A DNA stretch of 64,000 nt from Mucilaginibacter sp. CSA2-8R (GCF_038806765.1 NZ_CP152389.1:1116001-1180000), one strand, 5' to 3'; counted from the first letter of the stretch, positions 16,819 through 24,821 are shown. Notes: generated by a model not told the origin, from the sequence alone. Numbers and translations: made by a program.

Positions 16819-18030
16819 ATGTTGAACAGTGGAGCTGATACGATGACAGCCGGTGTTTTAACCGGTTCATTAATTACTCATTTAGAATGCCCTAATTGCG
16901 GGCGGCATTATAGTGCCGATGTAATACGCACGGTTTGTGAAGATGCCAGTTGCCTGTCATCGTTATTTGCCCGGTATGATTTTACTAACGGCTTATCTAT
17001 AGATATCTTAAAAGGAAGAACGGCCACCATGTGGCGATATAAAGAGGTGTTGCCTGTTATCCATGAAGAAAATGTGGTTACGCTGGGGGAGGGGTTTACA
17101 CCCATACTGCCTTTAACCAAACTTAAACATTTAGCCGGTGATAATGAAGTTTTATGGAAAGATGAATCGGGCAACCCAACCGGTTCATTTAAAGCCAGGG
17201 GTATCGGGGCGGCCGTATCTAAAGCCAAAGAGTTGGGTATTGACACCATTGTAACTCCTACTGCAGGTAATGCGGGTGGTGCATTGGCCGCCTATGCCGC
17301 CAGGGCCGGCGTTAAAGCCGTAGTGTACATGCCTAAACTTACGCCCAAAGTATTTAAAGATGAATGCCACCTGTATGGCGCTCAATTAGTTGAGGTAGAT
17401 GGTAACATTAGCGATTGCGGGCGCCTGGCTAATGAGCAAGCTACGGCTAATGGCTGGTTCCAGGTGTCTACCTTAAAAGAGCCTTACCGGCTGGAAGGCA
17501 AGAAGACCATGGGCTACGAAATTGCCGAACAACTGAACTGGCAACTGCCAGATGTAATTTTGTATCCCACCGGCGGCGGCACCGGGCTGATTGGTTTATG
17601 GAAGGCCTTCGATGAAATGCAACAACTGGGCTGGATTGGTAACCATCGCCCGAGGATGGTAGCCGTGCAGTCGGAAAGCTGTAATGGGATAGTGCAGGCA
17701 TTTAACGGTGGAGAACTATCATCGCAGTTTGTAGATGGTGGTTTTACCATAGCCAACGGCTTGCGTGTGCCTAAGCCTTACGCCGATAAGTTGATATTGA
17801 AAGTTTTGCGGGAAAGCAATGGCACAGCCTTAAGCATTCCGGATGCGATGATGAGCGAAGCGTTGAAAGAAATTGCCCGTAACGAAGGTATGCTCATTGC
17901 CCCCGAAGGTGCTGCCTTATGGCAGGCGTTTAAACAATTGAAGGCTGAGCAGTGGATTAAACCCCAGGAGCAAGTACTGCTTCTGAATACCGGAAGCGGC
18001 TATAAATATCTGGAAAATATTGATGTTTAG
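16819..18030 (+). CDS. Threonine synthase family PLP enzyme (threonine synthase or possibly cysteate synthase)
   Basis: A 403-residue fold-type II PLP enzyme. C24, C27, C40 and C45 make a zinc-ribbon-like N-terminus. K125 in GSFKARG is the PLP lysine, and GGGTGLIG later binds the phosphate. A later start at 16843 is possible. Threonine synthase converts phosphohomoserine to threonine, but no other thr gene is here, and the ribbon-bearing type differs from the E. coli type usual in Bacteroidota thr operons. Archaeal cysteate synthase belongs to this family and uses sulfite. Divergence from the sulfite operon makes that an option, unproven. Confidence 0.8.
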   Translation: MLNSGADTMTAGVLTGSLITHLECPNCGRHYSADVIRTVCEDASCLSSLFARYDFTNGLSIDILKGRTATMWRYKEVLPVIHEENVVTLGEGFTPILPLTKLKHLAGDNEVLWKDESGNPTGSFKARGIGAAVSKAKELGIDTIVTPTAGNAGGALAAYAARAGVKAVVYMPKLTPKVFKDECHLYGAQLVEVDGNISDCGRLANEQATANGWFQVSTLKEPYRLEGKKTMGYEIAEQLNWQLPDVILYPTGGGTGLIGLWKAFDEMQQLGWIGNHRPRMVAVQSESCNGIVQAFNGGELSSQFVDGGFTIANGLRVPKPYADKLILKVLRESNGTALSIPDAMMSEALKEIARNEGMLIAPEGAALWQAFKQLKAEQWIKPQEQVLLLNTGSGYKYLENIDV

Positions 18031-18085
18031 TGTCAGATGAATAAGTTAACGCCAGTGCCTGTTTATTTTTTTAATTCTTTTATAG

Positions 18086-18122
18086 GTAACCCGCAGGTTA
18101 CGTATTATTGTTTAACCTGCGG
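18086..18122 (+). repeat. Two mutually exclusive hairpins between the PLP gene and the SRPBCC gene
   Basis: GTAACC (18086-18091) can pair with GGTTAC (18096-18101). Alternatively CCGCAGGTTA (18091-18100) can pair with TAACCTGCGG (18113-18122). The two share bases and cannot form together. No T run follows the second. It could be a terminator of the upstream gene or a regulator or operator site for the downstream cassette. Confidence 0.45.
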
Positions 18123-18137
18123 ATTATCTATAAACGA

Positions 18138-18587
18138 ATGGAACGCGACATTAAACTAAACTGGTATTTTGAACAAAACCCCGAACAGGTTTGGCAGTGC
18201 TTAACTAATGTTGACTTGCTCAATCAATGGTTTATGCAAAGCGATTTTAAGGCCGAAGTTGGGCACCACTTCCGTTTTGTGAGTAAGCCTATGCCAGCGG
18301 TTGGCTGGGATGGTATTGTATACAGCGAAGTGCTGGAAGTAGTGCCCCATCAAAAACTGATTTATACCTGGAAGGGCGGACCCAGGCCCGGCGTTATTAA
18401 TTTAGATACCGTGCTCACCTGGACACTCCTGCCGCAGCAAAATGGTACGGTGCTCACTTTAGAGCATAAGGGCTTTAAGGGTATGAAAAATTTCCTGTCG
18501 AGCTTTATGATGGAGAAAGGCTGGAAAATCAACATTGAGCGTAAGTTTATGAAAGTGCTTAACCGGTATAGTCATGCTCAAGTCTAA
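18138..18587 (+). CDS. SRPBCC / AHSA1-type domain protein
   Basis: A 149-residue single-domain protein with the START-like SRPBCC (activator of Hsp90 ATPase homologue) pattern: an N-terminal strand and helix (NPEQVWQCLTNVDLLNQWF), a GWDGIVYSEVLEVVPHQKL strand pair and an HKGF motif before the C-terminal helix. I chose the ATG at 18138 over a TTG at 18108. Such proteins bind hydrophobic ligands in a cavity; the ligand is unknown. It overlaps the ArsR-type gene by 14 bases. Confidence 0.85.
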   Translation: MERDIKLNWYFEQNPEQVWQCLTNVDLLNQWFMQSDFKAEVGHHFRFVSKPMPAVGWDGIVYSEVLEVVPHQKLIYTWKGGPRPGVINLDTVLTWTLLPQQNGTVLTLEHKGFKGMKNFLSSFMMEKGWKINIERKFMKVLNRYSHAQV

Positions 18588-18861
18588 ATCCGACGTTTTT
18601 CCAGTCATTGCATACCCAACCCGCCGGGCCCTCCTGGTAATGCTGGCTGCGCAGGCTCTGCCCATTAATGCCCTGGCCGATAATTTTACCATGAGCCGTC
18701 CGGCAGTTTCCAAACATATCAAAGTACTTAACGAGTGCGGCCTGATTGAGATTAAGGATGCAGGGCGCGAACGCTACTGCTCGTTAAACCAGGCCGGATT
18801 TCAGGAGGTTACCAACTGGATAGCTTATTTTGACAGTTTTTTGGAAAGAAAAATTCAGTAA
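18574..18861 (+). CDS. ArsR-family winged-helix transcriptional regulator
   Basis: A 95-residue protein. The helix-turn-helix is MSRPAVSKHIKVLNECGLI, followed by a wing (AGRERYCSL), as in ArsR-family repressors that lack a cysteine metal site. The N-terminal SKSDVFPVIAYPTRRALL is also typical. It is encoded between two SRPBCC genes and overlaps the first. ArsR/SRPBCC pairs are common, and the regulator probably controls this cassette. Confidence 0.88.
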   Translation: MLKSKSDVFPVIAYPTRRALLVMLAAQALPINALADNFTMSRPAVSKHIKVLNECGLIEIKDAGRERYCSLNQAGFQEVTNWIAYFDSFLERKIQ

Positions 18862-18903
18862 CCTCGAAAAATTACTTCATCAGCAATTACAAAACAAAAA
18901 ATA

Positions 18904-19335
18904 ATGGCAAACCAACCTTACACTATTGAGCAAGTATATGCAGCACCGGTTTCGCGCGTGTGGCAGGCGCTTACCGATAAAGATCAGATGAAACAATGGT
19001 ATTTTGACCTGGCCGAGTTTAAACCCGAGGTAGGTTTTACTTTCTACTTTACGGGCGGACCTGATGGCGGCATAAAATACCGCCATATTTGCTGCATAAC
19101 TGAGGTGATTGAAAACCAAAAGTTGAGCTATACCTGGAGTTATGAGGGTTATGCAGGTGAATCGGAAGTGATTTTTGAGATCTTTGATGAGGGCGAATGC
19201 ACCCGTTTGAAATTAACCCATAAAGGATTGGAAACCTTCCCGGCTGATAATCCGGATTTTGATGCCAAAAACTTTGCAGCCGGTTGGGGCTACCTCATCG
19301 GTACCAGCTTGAAAAACTATCTCGAAAGTAATTAA
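18904..19335 (+). CDS. SRPBCC / AHSA1-type domain protein (second copy)
   Basis: A 143-residue SRPBCC protein with the usual start (VYAAPVSRVWQALTDKDQMKQWYFD) and late motif LKLTHKGLETF. It is a distant paralogue of the gene at 18138 and follows the ArsR-type regulator by 42 bases, so the three form one cassette. Ligand and role are unknown. Confidence 0.85.
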   Translation: MANQPYTIEQVYAAPVSRVWQALTDKDQMKQWYFDLAEFKPEVGFTFYFTGGPDGGIKYRHICCITEVIENQKLSYTWSYEGYAGESEVIFEIFDEGECTRLKLTHKGLETFPADNPDFDAKNFAAGWGYLIGTSLKNYLESN

Positions 19336-19351
19336 GCTTTCATTTGGTTTG

Positions 19352-19402
19352 CCCTCCTAGTAAAACGAGCGAAGCCAATGTGCGCTCATTTTATCAGGAG
19401 GG
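19352..19402. terminator. Long two-part hairpin after the SRPBCC cassette
   Basis: CCCTCCT (19352-19358) pairs with AGGAGGG (19396-19402), and TAAAACGAGCG pairs with CGCTCATTTTA inside with one mismatch. It lies between convergent genes. It has no T run after the outer stem, but an ATTTTA tract lies in the inner arm. It could act as terminator or be a mobile REP-like hairpin. Confidence 0.5.
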
Positions 19403-19407
19403 TACAT

Positions 19408-19560
19408 TTATTCCGGAATTAGGGTAACGTCGTTCCGTTCAAACACTTCGCGCTGGTGGTCGCCGTCAATCAAGTCTACAATAATCTCGTCTTCAATGAT
19501 GTCGTTGATGTAGCCGTTTCCTTTAGGAGTCGAAACGGCGTCGCCTATCTGTAATTCCAT
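19408..19560 (-). CDS. Small acidic protein, 50 residues, unknown
   Basis: ATG at 19560, stop at 19408. The sequence (start MELQIGDAVSTPKGNGYIND, end VTLIPE) predicts a small all-beta, SH3-like fold: alternating strands with glycine turns and many D and E residues. No signal or membrane segment. It lies 20 bases after another minus-strand gene, so the two are probably co-transcribed. I do not recognise it. Regular strand pattern and clean frame support real coding. Confidence 0.6.
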   Translation of the reverse strand: MELQIGDAVSTPKGNGYINDIIEDEIIVDLIDGDHQREVFERNDVTLIPE

Positions 19561-19580
19561 ATCTTAAATTATAATGTATT

Positions 19581-19925
19581 TTATTGATGCAAGTGGCGCC
19601 ATAAATCTGGGTTGTCGCGGTAATGGCTGATGTTTTCTATCACTTGTTCAACCTGGTCAGCTGTTAAGTCTTCGTTGCCGTCGGCCGTGTAGGTAAACAG
19701 TTTTCCGGGGTCTTCAAAAGTAATGTAACCCATATAGTCAGGATCGTTGTGCTTAACTAAATGCAGCTCTCCGCTCTTAGATTTTTCCAGCCCTGTCGTT
19801 TTCAGTCCGGTGTCTTTAAATATACTATAAGTATAAGTAATTACGGCATGCCCGTTCAGGTGGGCCTGCGTGTCAGGAATCACCATGAGCGACAAATCAT
19901 CAATATGAAAAAATAGAGCAGACAT
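19581..19925 (-). CDS. Hypothetical protein, 114 residues
   Basis: Not recognised. The sequence is soluble and beta-rich, with a VITYTYSIF strand, a GYITFEDPGKLFTYT strand and a C-terminal helix (TADQVEQVIENISHY). No signal peptide or cysteine. It probably forms an operon with the 50-residue gene 20 bases downstream. Confidence 0.55.
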   Translation of the reverse strand: MSALFFHIDDLSLMVIPDTQAHLNGHAVITYTYSIFKDTGLKTTGLEKSKSGELHLVKHNDPDYMGYITFEDPGKLFTYTADGNEDLTADQVEQVIENISHYRDNPDLWRHLHQ

Positions 19926-20054
19926 TTAGTTAAGCACTTAAATATTACAACTTATACTTGATGTAATGGTTTTACCATGACTTATAAAGCACATTAAAGA
20001 TAAAATTAAAGTCATGCCCATCATTTCAAGAAATGACTTTGATTATAGTAAGTT

Positions 20055-20282
20055 TTAATGCTTGGCCGAGTCGGCGTTTAATGAATCTTGCTTGGCTTTT
20101 TCTGCAGAATTAGAGTCAGCTGCCATTACGCCGCGCTGGCTTTCTAAAGCCGAGATTGAATCCATCCGGTTACGGTCACGCATAGTAGAGTCTTGTCCCT
20201 CGCCGCTCACGCCGCCTTTGCAGGCCGCCAGTGTGCCAGCTAGGCCGGCAGTTAAAATGAATAGTTTTACTGTATTTTTCAT
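20055..20282 (-). CDS. Small lipoprotein, 75 residues
   Basis: The signal peptide ends in a lipobox LAAC, with C21 as the lipidated residue. After it the chain is charged and low-complexity, rich in D, S, K and A, with no clear fold. Probably anchored in the outer membrane facing the periplasm. Function unknown. Confidence 0.65.
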   Translation of the reverse strand: MKNTVKLFILTAGLAGTLAACKGGVSGEGQDSTMRDRNRMDSISALESQRGVMAADSNSAEKAKQDSLNADSAKH

Positions 20283-20460
20283 GATTTAAACTGATGGTAC
20301 TTATTTAAAATGAATTTTAGCGAAACTTGTTTTCTTTTAAGTTTAATAAATGAATGAGTTTGTCGATGCAATAGTGCACTGACGCATCACTAAAATGTTA
20401 CTTAAACCATTGAGTCTGGCTTGCATCTATTATAGTATTAAAATTAAAACGATAAAAACC

Positions 20461-20928
20461 ATGATGAAGTCAATAAAATCATTAGCCATAGCAGCCCTGA
20501 TTACCGCTGCATTTTCGGTAGGTGCGAATGCCCAAATCAAAAAAGGTACTGACAGTTTGAAAACTGTGCACCGGCAAGAGCGTCATGCCTTCAGGGCGTT
20601 GTTGAACGACCAGCAAAAGGCAATGCTGAAAGAAAACCATCAAAAGCAAAAAGCAGCCAGAACTGCATTTGTAGCCAGTTTAAATAACGACCAGAAAGCT
20701 ATTTTAAAAGATAAAGCGCTTACGCATAAAGAGCGTAAAGCAAAACTGGCTGGCACATTTACGCAGCAACAAAAAGATGCTATGGCAACTAACAAAGCAG
20801 CGCATAAAGCAGACCGCAAAGCTTTTGTAGCTACTTTAACCGAAGATCAAAAATCGGCCTTCAAAAAGATGGCGAAAGAGCGGCATGGTCAGCATGGTTT
20901 TCATCAGCAAAAAGCACAAAAAGCTTAA
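20461..20928 (+). CDS. Secreted LTxxQ-like repeat protein (Spy/CpxP-like)
   Basis: A 155-residue exported basic helical protein. The signal peptide ends near GANAQ. Four copies of a motif recur about every 30 residues: LLNDQQKAML, LNNDQKAIL, FTQQQKDAM and LTEDQKSAF. They resemble the LTxxQ motif of the periplasmic chaperones Spy and CpxP. I chose the ATG at 20461 because it precedes a clean signal sequence; the frame extends 22 codons upstream. It stands alone with a strong terminator. Confidence 0.65.
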   Translation: MMKSIKSLAIAALITAAFSVGANAQIKKGTDSLKTVHRQERHAFRALLNDQQKAMLKENHQKQKAARTAFVASLNNDQKAILKDKALTHKERKAKLAGTFTQQQKDAMATNKAAHKADRKAFVATLTEDQKSAFKKMAKERHGQHGFHQQKAQKA

Positions 20929-20949
20929 CATTGATAAATAACAACTAAT

Positions 20950-20986
20950 AAAACGCCTTACAAGCTGTTTGCTTGTAAGGCGTTTT
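20950..20986 (+). terminator. Terminator after the LTxxQ-like gene
   Basis: A perfect 16-bp stem (20950-20965 with 20971-20986) with a five-base loop, ending in TTTT. It starts 21 bases after the stop. Confidence 0.9.
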
Positions 20987-21054
20987 GCTTTAACGCATTT
21001 GCGTGTTTTAATTTAAAATGAGATATTGTACACCGGCATTATAACGCCATTCAT

Positions 21055-21804
21055 TTGCATTTTCCTGTAAATATAACCATAGGCCAGTCAGTAATTCCGG
21101 TGCATTTTTTGTGCGAAACGCTGGCTTACTTTATAGGTTATCGCTATTATCTGTATTTACGAAGACTCCATCATGACCTCATCAGTGATGAGCACCGCTT
21201 GCTTATTTTTGTAGGTGCCGCGGCCGGTGCTTTTTTAGGATCGCACTTGTTAGGCGTGCTCGAAAACCCTCCAAAACTTCAATATGCCGATTGGGTTTAT
21301 TTTATAGGTAACACTACCATCATCGGCGGTTTACTGGGAGGACTTGTAGGCGTTGAATCGGTTAAAAAGCGGATAGGAGTAAGAGCATCATCCGGCGATC
21401 TGATGGTTTACCCTATCATCCTAAGTATGATGATTGGCCGGACGGGTTGCTTTCTGGCCGGGCTTGAGGATGGCACTTATGGAATTGCCAGCTACTTGCC
21501 TTGGGCCATCAATTTTGGCGATGGCATTTACCGGCACCCCACCAACCTTTACGAAATAGTTTTTTGGTTGCTGCTGGGTATTAGCTTAACGCTGTTTGAA
21601 AGAAGGCACCAGTTTGCCAATGGGTTCCGATTTAAACTGATGATGGTGGCCTACCTGAGTTTTCGTTTTTTTATCGAATTTATAAAGCCCGCTTATTTTT
21701 TTAACTTCGGTTTATCGGTTTTGCAGTTGGCTTGCCTGGCCGGGTTAATCTATTATTACAAAGTATTTATCTATCCTTCAAAAATATCATCAACCTATGC
21801 CTGA
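21055..21804 (+). CDS. Lgt-like (prolipoprotein diacylglyceryl transferase family) membrane protein, probably a paralogue with another role
   Basis: A 249-residue protein with about seven membrane spans. It keeps the family landmarks GR (128-129), G136, HPTNLYE (161-167) and R204 in FRFFIEF. By alignment with E. coli Lgt it lacks H103 (I90 here), N146 (C132 here) and E151 (L137 here), residues important for diacylglyceryl transfer from phosphatidylglycerol to lipoproteins. It overlaps the next gene, a radical SAM enzyme, by eight bases. I infer a transferase or binding role on a glycerolipid tied to that enzyme, not the housekeeping Lgt. Confidence 0.78.
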   Translation: MHFPVNITIGQSVIPVHFLCETLAYFIGYRYYLYLRRLHHDLISDEHRLLIFVGAAAGAFLGSHLLGVLENPPKLQYADWVYFIGNTTIIGGLLGGLVGVESVKKRIGVRASSGDLMVYPIILSMMIGRTGCFLAGLEDGTYGIASYLPWAINFGDGIYRHPTNLYEIVFWLLLGISLTLFERRHQFANGFRFKLMMVAYLSFRFFIEFIKPAYFFNFGLSVLQLACLAGLIYYYKVFIYPSKISSTYA

Positions 21805-23194
21805 ACGTCCGTACATCTATTATGATTTTACCATCAGTATTTGCTCCACCTGTTTGCGGCGGGTTGATGCCAAAATTGTTTTTGAAGACGATAATGTTTA
21901 TATGCTCAAAAACTGCCGGCATCATGGGCCCGAAAAAGTGCTGATAGCCACCGATATTGAGTATTATAAAAACTGCCGCAACTATGCCAAGCGCAGCGAA
22001 ATGCCACTTAAATTTAATTCGGCTACACACTATGGCTGCCCTTACGATTGCGGTTTATGCCGCGATCATGAACAACATTCGTGCTTAACTGTCATTGAGG
22101 TTACCGACCGCTGCAATTTAACCTGCCCAACTTGTTATGCCATGTCATCGCCGCATTACGGCCGGCACCGTACCCTGGCCGAAATTGAGCAGATGCTTGA
22201 TGTGATTGTAGCTAACGAAGGTGAACCTGACGTAGTACAGTTAAGCGGCGGTGAGCCAACTTTGCATCCGCAGTTTTTTGAAATACTGGATATTGCCAAA
22301 CGCAAGCCCATCAAACACCTGATGGTAAATACCAATGGCGTTCGTATAGCCAAAGACGAAGAGTTTGTGAAAAGGCTGGCCACATATATGCCCGACTTTG
22401 AAATTTACCTGCAGTTTGACTCGTTTAAAAAAGAAGCGCTCGAAAAACTTCGTGGCGTTGACTTGCGCGAGGTGAGGGCCAAAGCTATTGCCAACCTAAA
22501 CAAGTATAACCTGTCGACCACACTGGTGGTCACCCTGCAGAAGGGGCTGAATACCGACGAAATAGGAGAGATTATAGAATACGCCCTAAAACAGCGTTGC
22601 GTGCGTGGCGTAACCCTGCAACCAACACAGCAAGCCGGGCGACTGCATAACTTTAACCCAGCTACCGACCGGTATACGCTTACCGAAGTGCGGCAGGCTA
22701 TACTGGATCAAACCAGCATTTTTACGGCACAGGATTTATTGCCTGTGCCTTGTAACCCGGATGCCCTGGTTATGGGATATGCCTTAAAGGCAGGTGGCTG
22801 TGTTTTTCCGCTTACGCGGATGATTAACCCTGATGATTTGTTAGATAACTCGAAAAATACTATCGTTTACGAACAGGATGAGTTATTAAAGCAGCACCTG
22901 CTGCACATGTTCAGTACCGGTAACTCGGTTGATAAGGCACAGGAGCACCTGGCATCCATTATGTGTTGCCTGCCAAACATTGAGGCGCCGGGCTTAAGTT
23001 ACGAAAACCTGTTCCGCGTTATCATCATGAATTTTATTGATGCGTATAACTTTGATGTTCGGGCTATCAAAAAATCATGCGTTCATATTGTAAATAAGGA
23101 CATGCAGATAATTCCTTTCGAAACCATGAACCTGTTTTATCGTGATGATAAAGCAGCCTACCTCGAAACCTTACGTAATGAAATAGCCGTATGA
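21797..23194 (+). CDS. Multi-cluster radical SAM enzyme of the MJ0619 / tetraether lipid synthase type
   Basis: A 465-residue protein. C106-x3-C110-x2-C113 is the radical SAM cluster motif. Before it are C16-x2-C19, C40, C60 and C81-x3-C85-x2-C88, C96, giving ligands for extra iron-sulfur clusters. Near the C-terminus CVHI and IPFETMN match the end of the MJ0619 family. Known members methylate pterin precursors or join lipid tails (archaeal Tes; related bacterial enzymes make membrane-spanning lipids). Translation is coupled to the Lgt-like gene before and the small membrane gene after, which suggests membrane lipid chemistry here. The substrate is unknown. Confidence 0.82.
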   Translation: MPERPYIYYDFTISICSTCLRRVDAKIVFEDDNVYMLKNCRHHGPEKVLIATDIEYYKNCRNYAKRSEMPLKFNSATHYGCPYDCGLCRDHEQHSCLTVIEVTDRCNLTCPTCYAMSSPHYGRHRTLAEIEQMLDVIVANEGEPDVVQLSGGEPTLHPQFFEILDIAKRKPIKHLMVNTNGVRIAKDEEFVKRLATYMPDFEIYLQFDSFKKEALEKLRGVDLREVRAKAIANLNKYNLSTTLVVTLQKGLNTDEIGEIIEYALKQRCVRGVTLQPTQQAGRLHNFNPATDRYTLTEVRQAILDQTSIFTAQDLLPVPCNPDALVMGYALKAGGCVFPLTRMINPDDLLDNSKNTIVYEQDELLKQHLLHMFSTGNSVDKAQEHLASIMCCLPNIEAPGLSYENLFRVIIMNFIDAYNFDVRAIKKSCVHIVNKDMQIIPFETMNLFYRDDKAAYLETLRNEIAV

Positions 23195-23478
23195 TAACAC
23201 CGCCCGAACCTCCAAAACAAGACACCGGTAATAAGGTAAACGGTAAAATACTTGGATACAATCTGCTGGCATTTGTCGGTTATACTTTGCTCGCGGCTCT
23301 TGCCAGCCCTACTGAGGGTTGGTTTTTTGCCTTTTTTATTTCGATAATCCATTTTGTAATTGCTGTCATCGCAGCACTGGCTACCCGGCGTTGGGTATGG
23401 TTGCTGGCAGGTGCGTTGGTTTTGGTTATTGGTTTTGGTACTTGCGTTAGTAATTTTAAAATGGGCGATATGCGGTAG
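23191..23478 (+). CDS. Small membrane protein coupled to the radical SAM gene
   Basis: A 95-residue protein. A proline-rich polar N-terminus is followed by about three membrane spans (LGYNLLAFVGYTLLAAL; FFAFFISIIHFVIAVIAAL; WLLAGALVLVIGFG). It begins with ATG overlapping the radical SAM stop by four bases, so it is the third gene of that operon. I do not recognise the family. Confidence 0.65.
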   Translation: MITPPEPPKQDTGNKVNGKILGYNLLAFVGYTLLAALASPTEGWFFAFFISIIHFVIAVIAALATRRWVWLLAGALVLVIGFGTCVSNFKMGDMR

Positions 23479-23504
23479 TAGCAATTCTTTTAAGGATTGC
23501 TACT
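23477..23504 (+). terminator. Hairpin after the radical SAM operon
   Basis: AGTAGCAAT (23477-23485) pairs with ATTGCTACT (23496-23504). A T run follows only after ten more bases, so termination may be weak. The stem begins inside the last codon of the small membrane gene. Confidence 0.55.
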
Positions 23505-23618
23505 TCATGAAAATTTTTGAATTGGTTAGCGTTAGCTGAATAAAGGATTCGTTTTGAGCATTATGCGATCAGAAGGCAAGTTGTTATATTTACAGACAAC
23601 TAAACGCTTATCACCAAT

Positions 23619-24821
23619 ATGACTCTTAGATTTTTTAATCTTGTTATTTTTTCTGCTGTTTTATTGCTTTTTTCTGCTTGTAAAAAAGAATCATCTGTCA
23701 GCAGTAAAGCAGATACTGTTAGTAAAACCACCCCCGTAAAAATTACCGAAATAGACAGACCGATTTATGTAAAAGCTACTAAAGGCGATTTTGGGTCGCA
23801 AATAGTTGTTAAGTGGGCGCCAATGCCTTTAGCTAAGAAGTATCAGTTGTATAAATTCAATGAAGCTGACCAACAGTACAAGCTACTTAAAGAAACACCT
23901 GACACAACGTATACCGATATTCTTGGAAAGCCTTTAGTTAAGAATTACTACAAGGTAAAAATTTATAACAGCAGCACAGAGTACAGCCAATTTAGTGATG
24001 TTGACTATGGCTACACTTCCGGACAAACGTATAGTAAGTTTGGAGTATTTGGGAGCGAAGGTACTGGGATTGGTCAATTCCAATTTCCATCAAATGTAGA
24101 GGCTGATGCTGGCGGTAATTTGTATGTAAGCGACGAGTTTGGGGGCATTCAAAAGTTTGATGCTGGAGGGAAATTCATTGAATATTTTTACAAGCCTTCG
24201 GGGGCAGGTACCCGTGCATTAGTCTTTTTATATAACGGTAATTTTGTAGCAACACACATAGCAGATTATGGCAACAACGTAAGTATTTTTAGCGCACAAA
24301 AGCAGGAGATATCTTCATTTGCACCTCTTGGAATGGGGAATGGAGATGGCCAATTTGGAAATACCAGGCAAATTTGTAATGATAAAGATGATAATATTTA
24401 TATTGTTGATCAGATAAACAAACGAGTTCAAAAGTTTGATAAGAATGGAAAGTTCCTCTTGAAGTTCAATATTACCACCATTGGTGCGTCCAACGCAGGC
24501 TGGGGAGTATGTTATTTAAATGATAACATATTTGTAAGCAATACTGCTGGAAACGATATAACTGTATATGATAAAAATGGGATCTATGTTAGATCATTCA
24601 ATATCGGAGCTCCAAGCTACTCTATTAAAACTGATGGTGAAAATCTGATTATAGGGTCAGTTGGTTACATTATAAAAACAGATGACAAAGGCCAAGTAGT
24701 TGAAAAAATTGGACAAGGGCAGTTTGTGTCTATTGTTGCAGGTGTAGCCATAAACAAGTCTCAAGATATTATAGCTACCGATACTTATGGAAGGAAAGTT
24801 ATTACATTCAAAAAATTATAA
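23619..24821 (+). CDS. NHL/six-bladed beta-propeller lipoprotein
   Basis: A 400-residue lipoprotein. The signal ends in FSAC (C21). Residues about 50-130 form a fibronectin-III-like sandwich. From about 130 on, repeats of the type GQFQFPSNVEADAGGNLYVSD and GQFGNTRQICNDKDDNIYIVD, each ending in a QKFD strand, mark NHL propeller blades. It is probably surface-exposed and binds a ligand or polymer. Codons are richer in A and T at third positions than in neighbouring genes, which hints at transfer. It has its own unit. Confidence 0.8.
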   Translation: MTLRFFNLVIFSAVLLLFSACKKESSVSSKADTVSKTTPVKITEIDRPIYVKATKGDFGSQIVVKWAPMPLAKKYQLYKFNEADQQYKLLKETPDTTYTDILGKPLVKNYYKVKIYNSSTEYSQFSDVDYGYTSGQTYSKFGVFGSEGTGIGQFQFPSNVEADAGGNLYVSDEFGGIQKFDAGGKFIEYFYKPSGAGTRALVFLYNGNFVATHIADYGNNVSIFSAQKQEISSFAPLGMGNGDGQFGNTRQICNDKDDNIYIVDQINKRVQKFDKNGKFLLKFNITTIGASNAGWGVCYLNDNIFVSNTAGNDITVYDKNGIYVRSFNIGAPSYSIKTDGENLIIGSVGYIIKTDDKGQVVEKIGQGQFVSIVAGVAINKSQDIIATDTYGRKVITFKKL

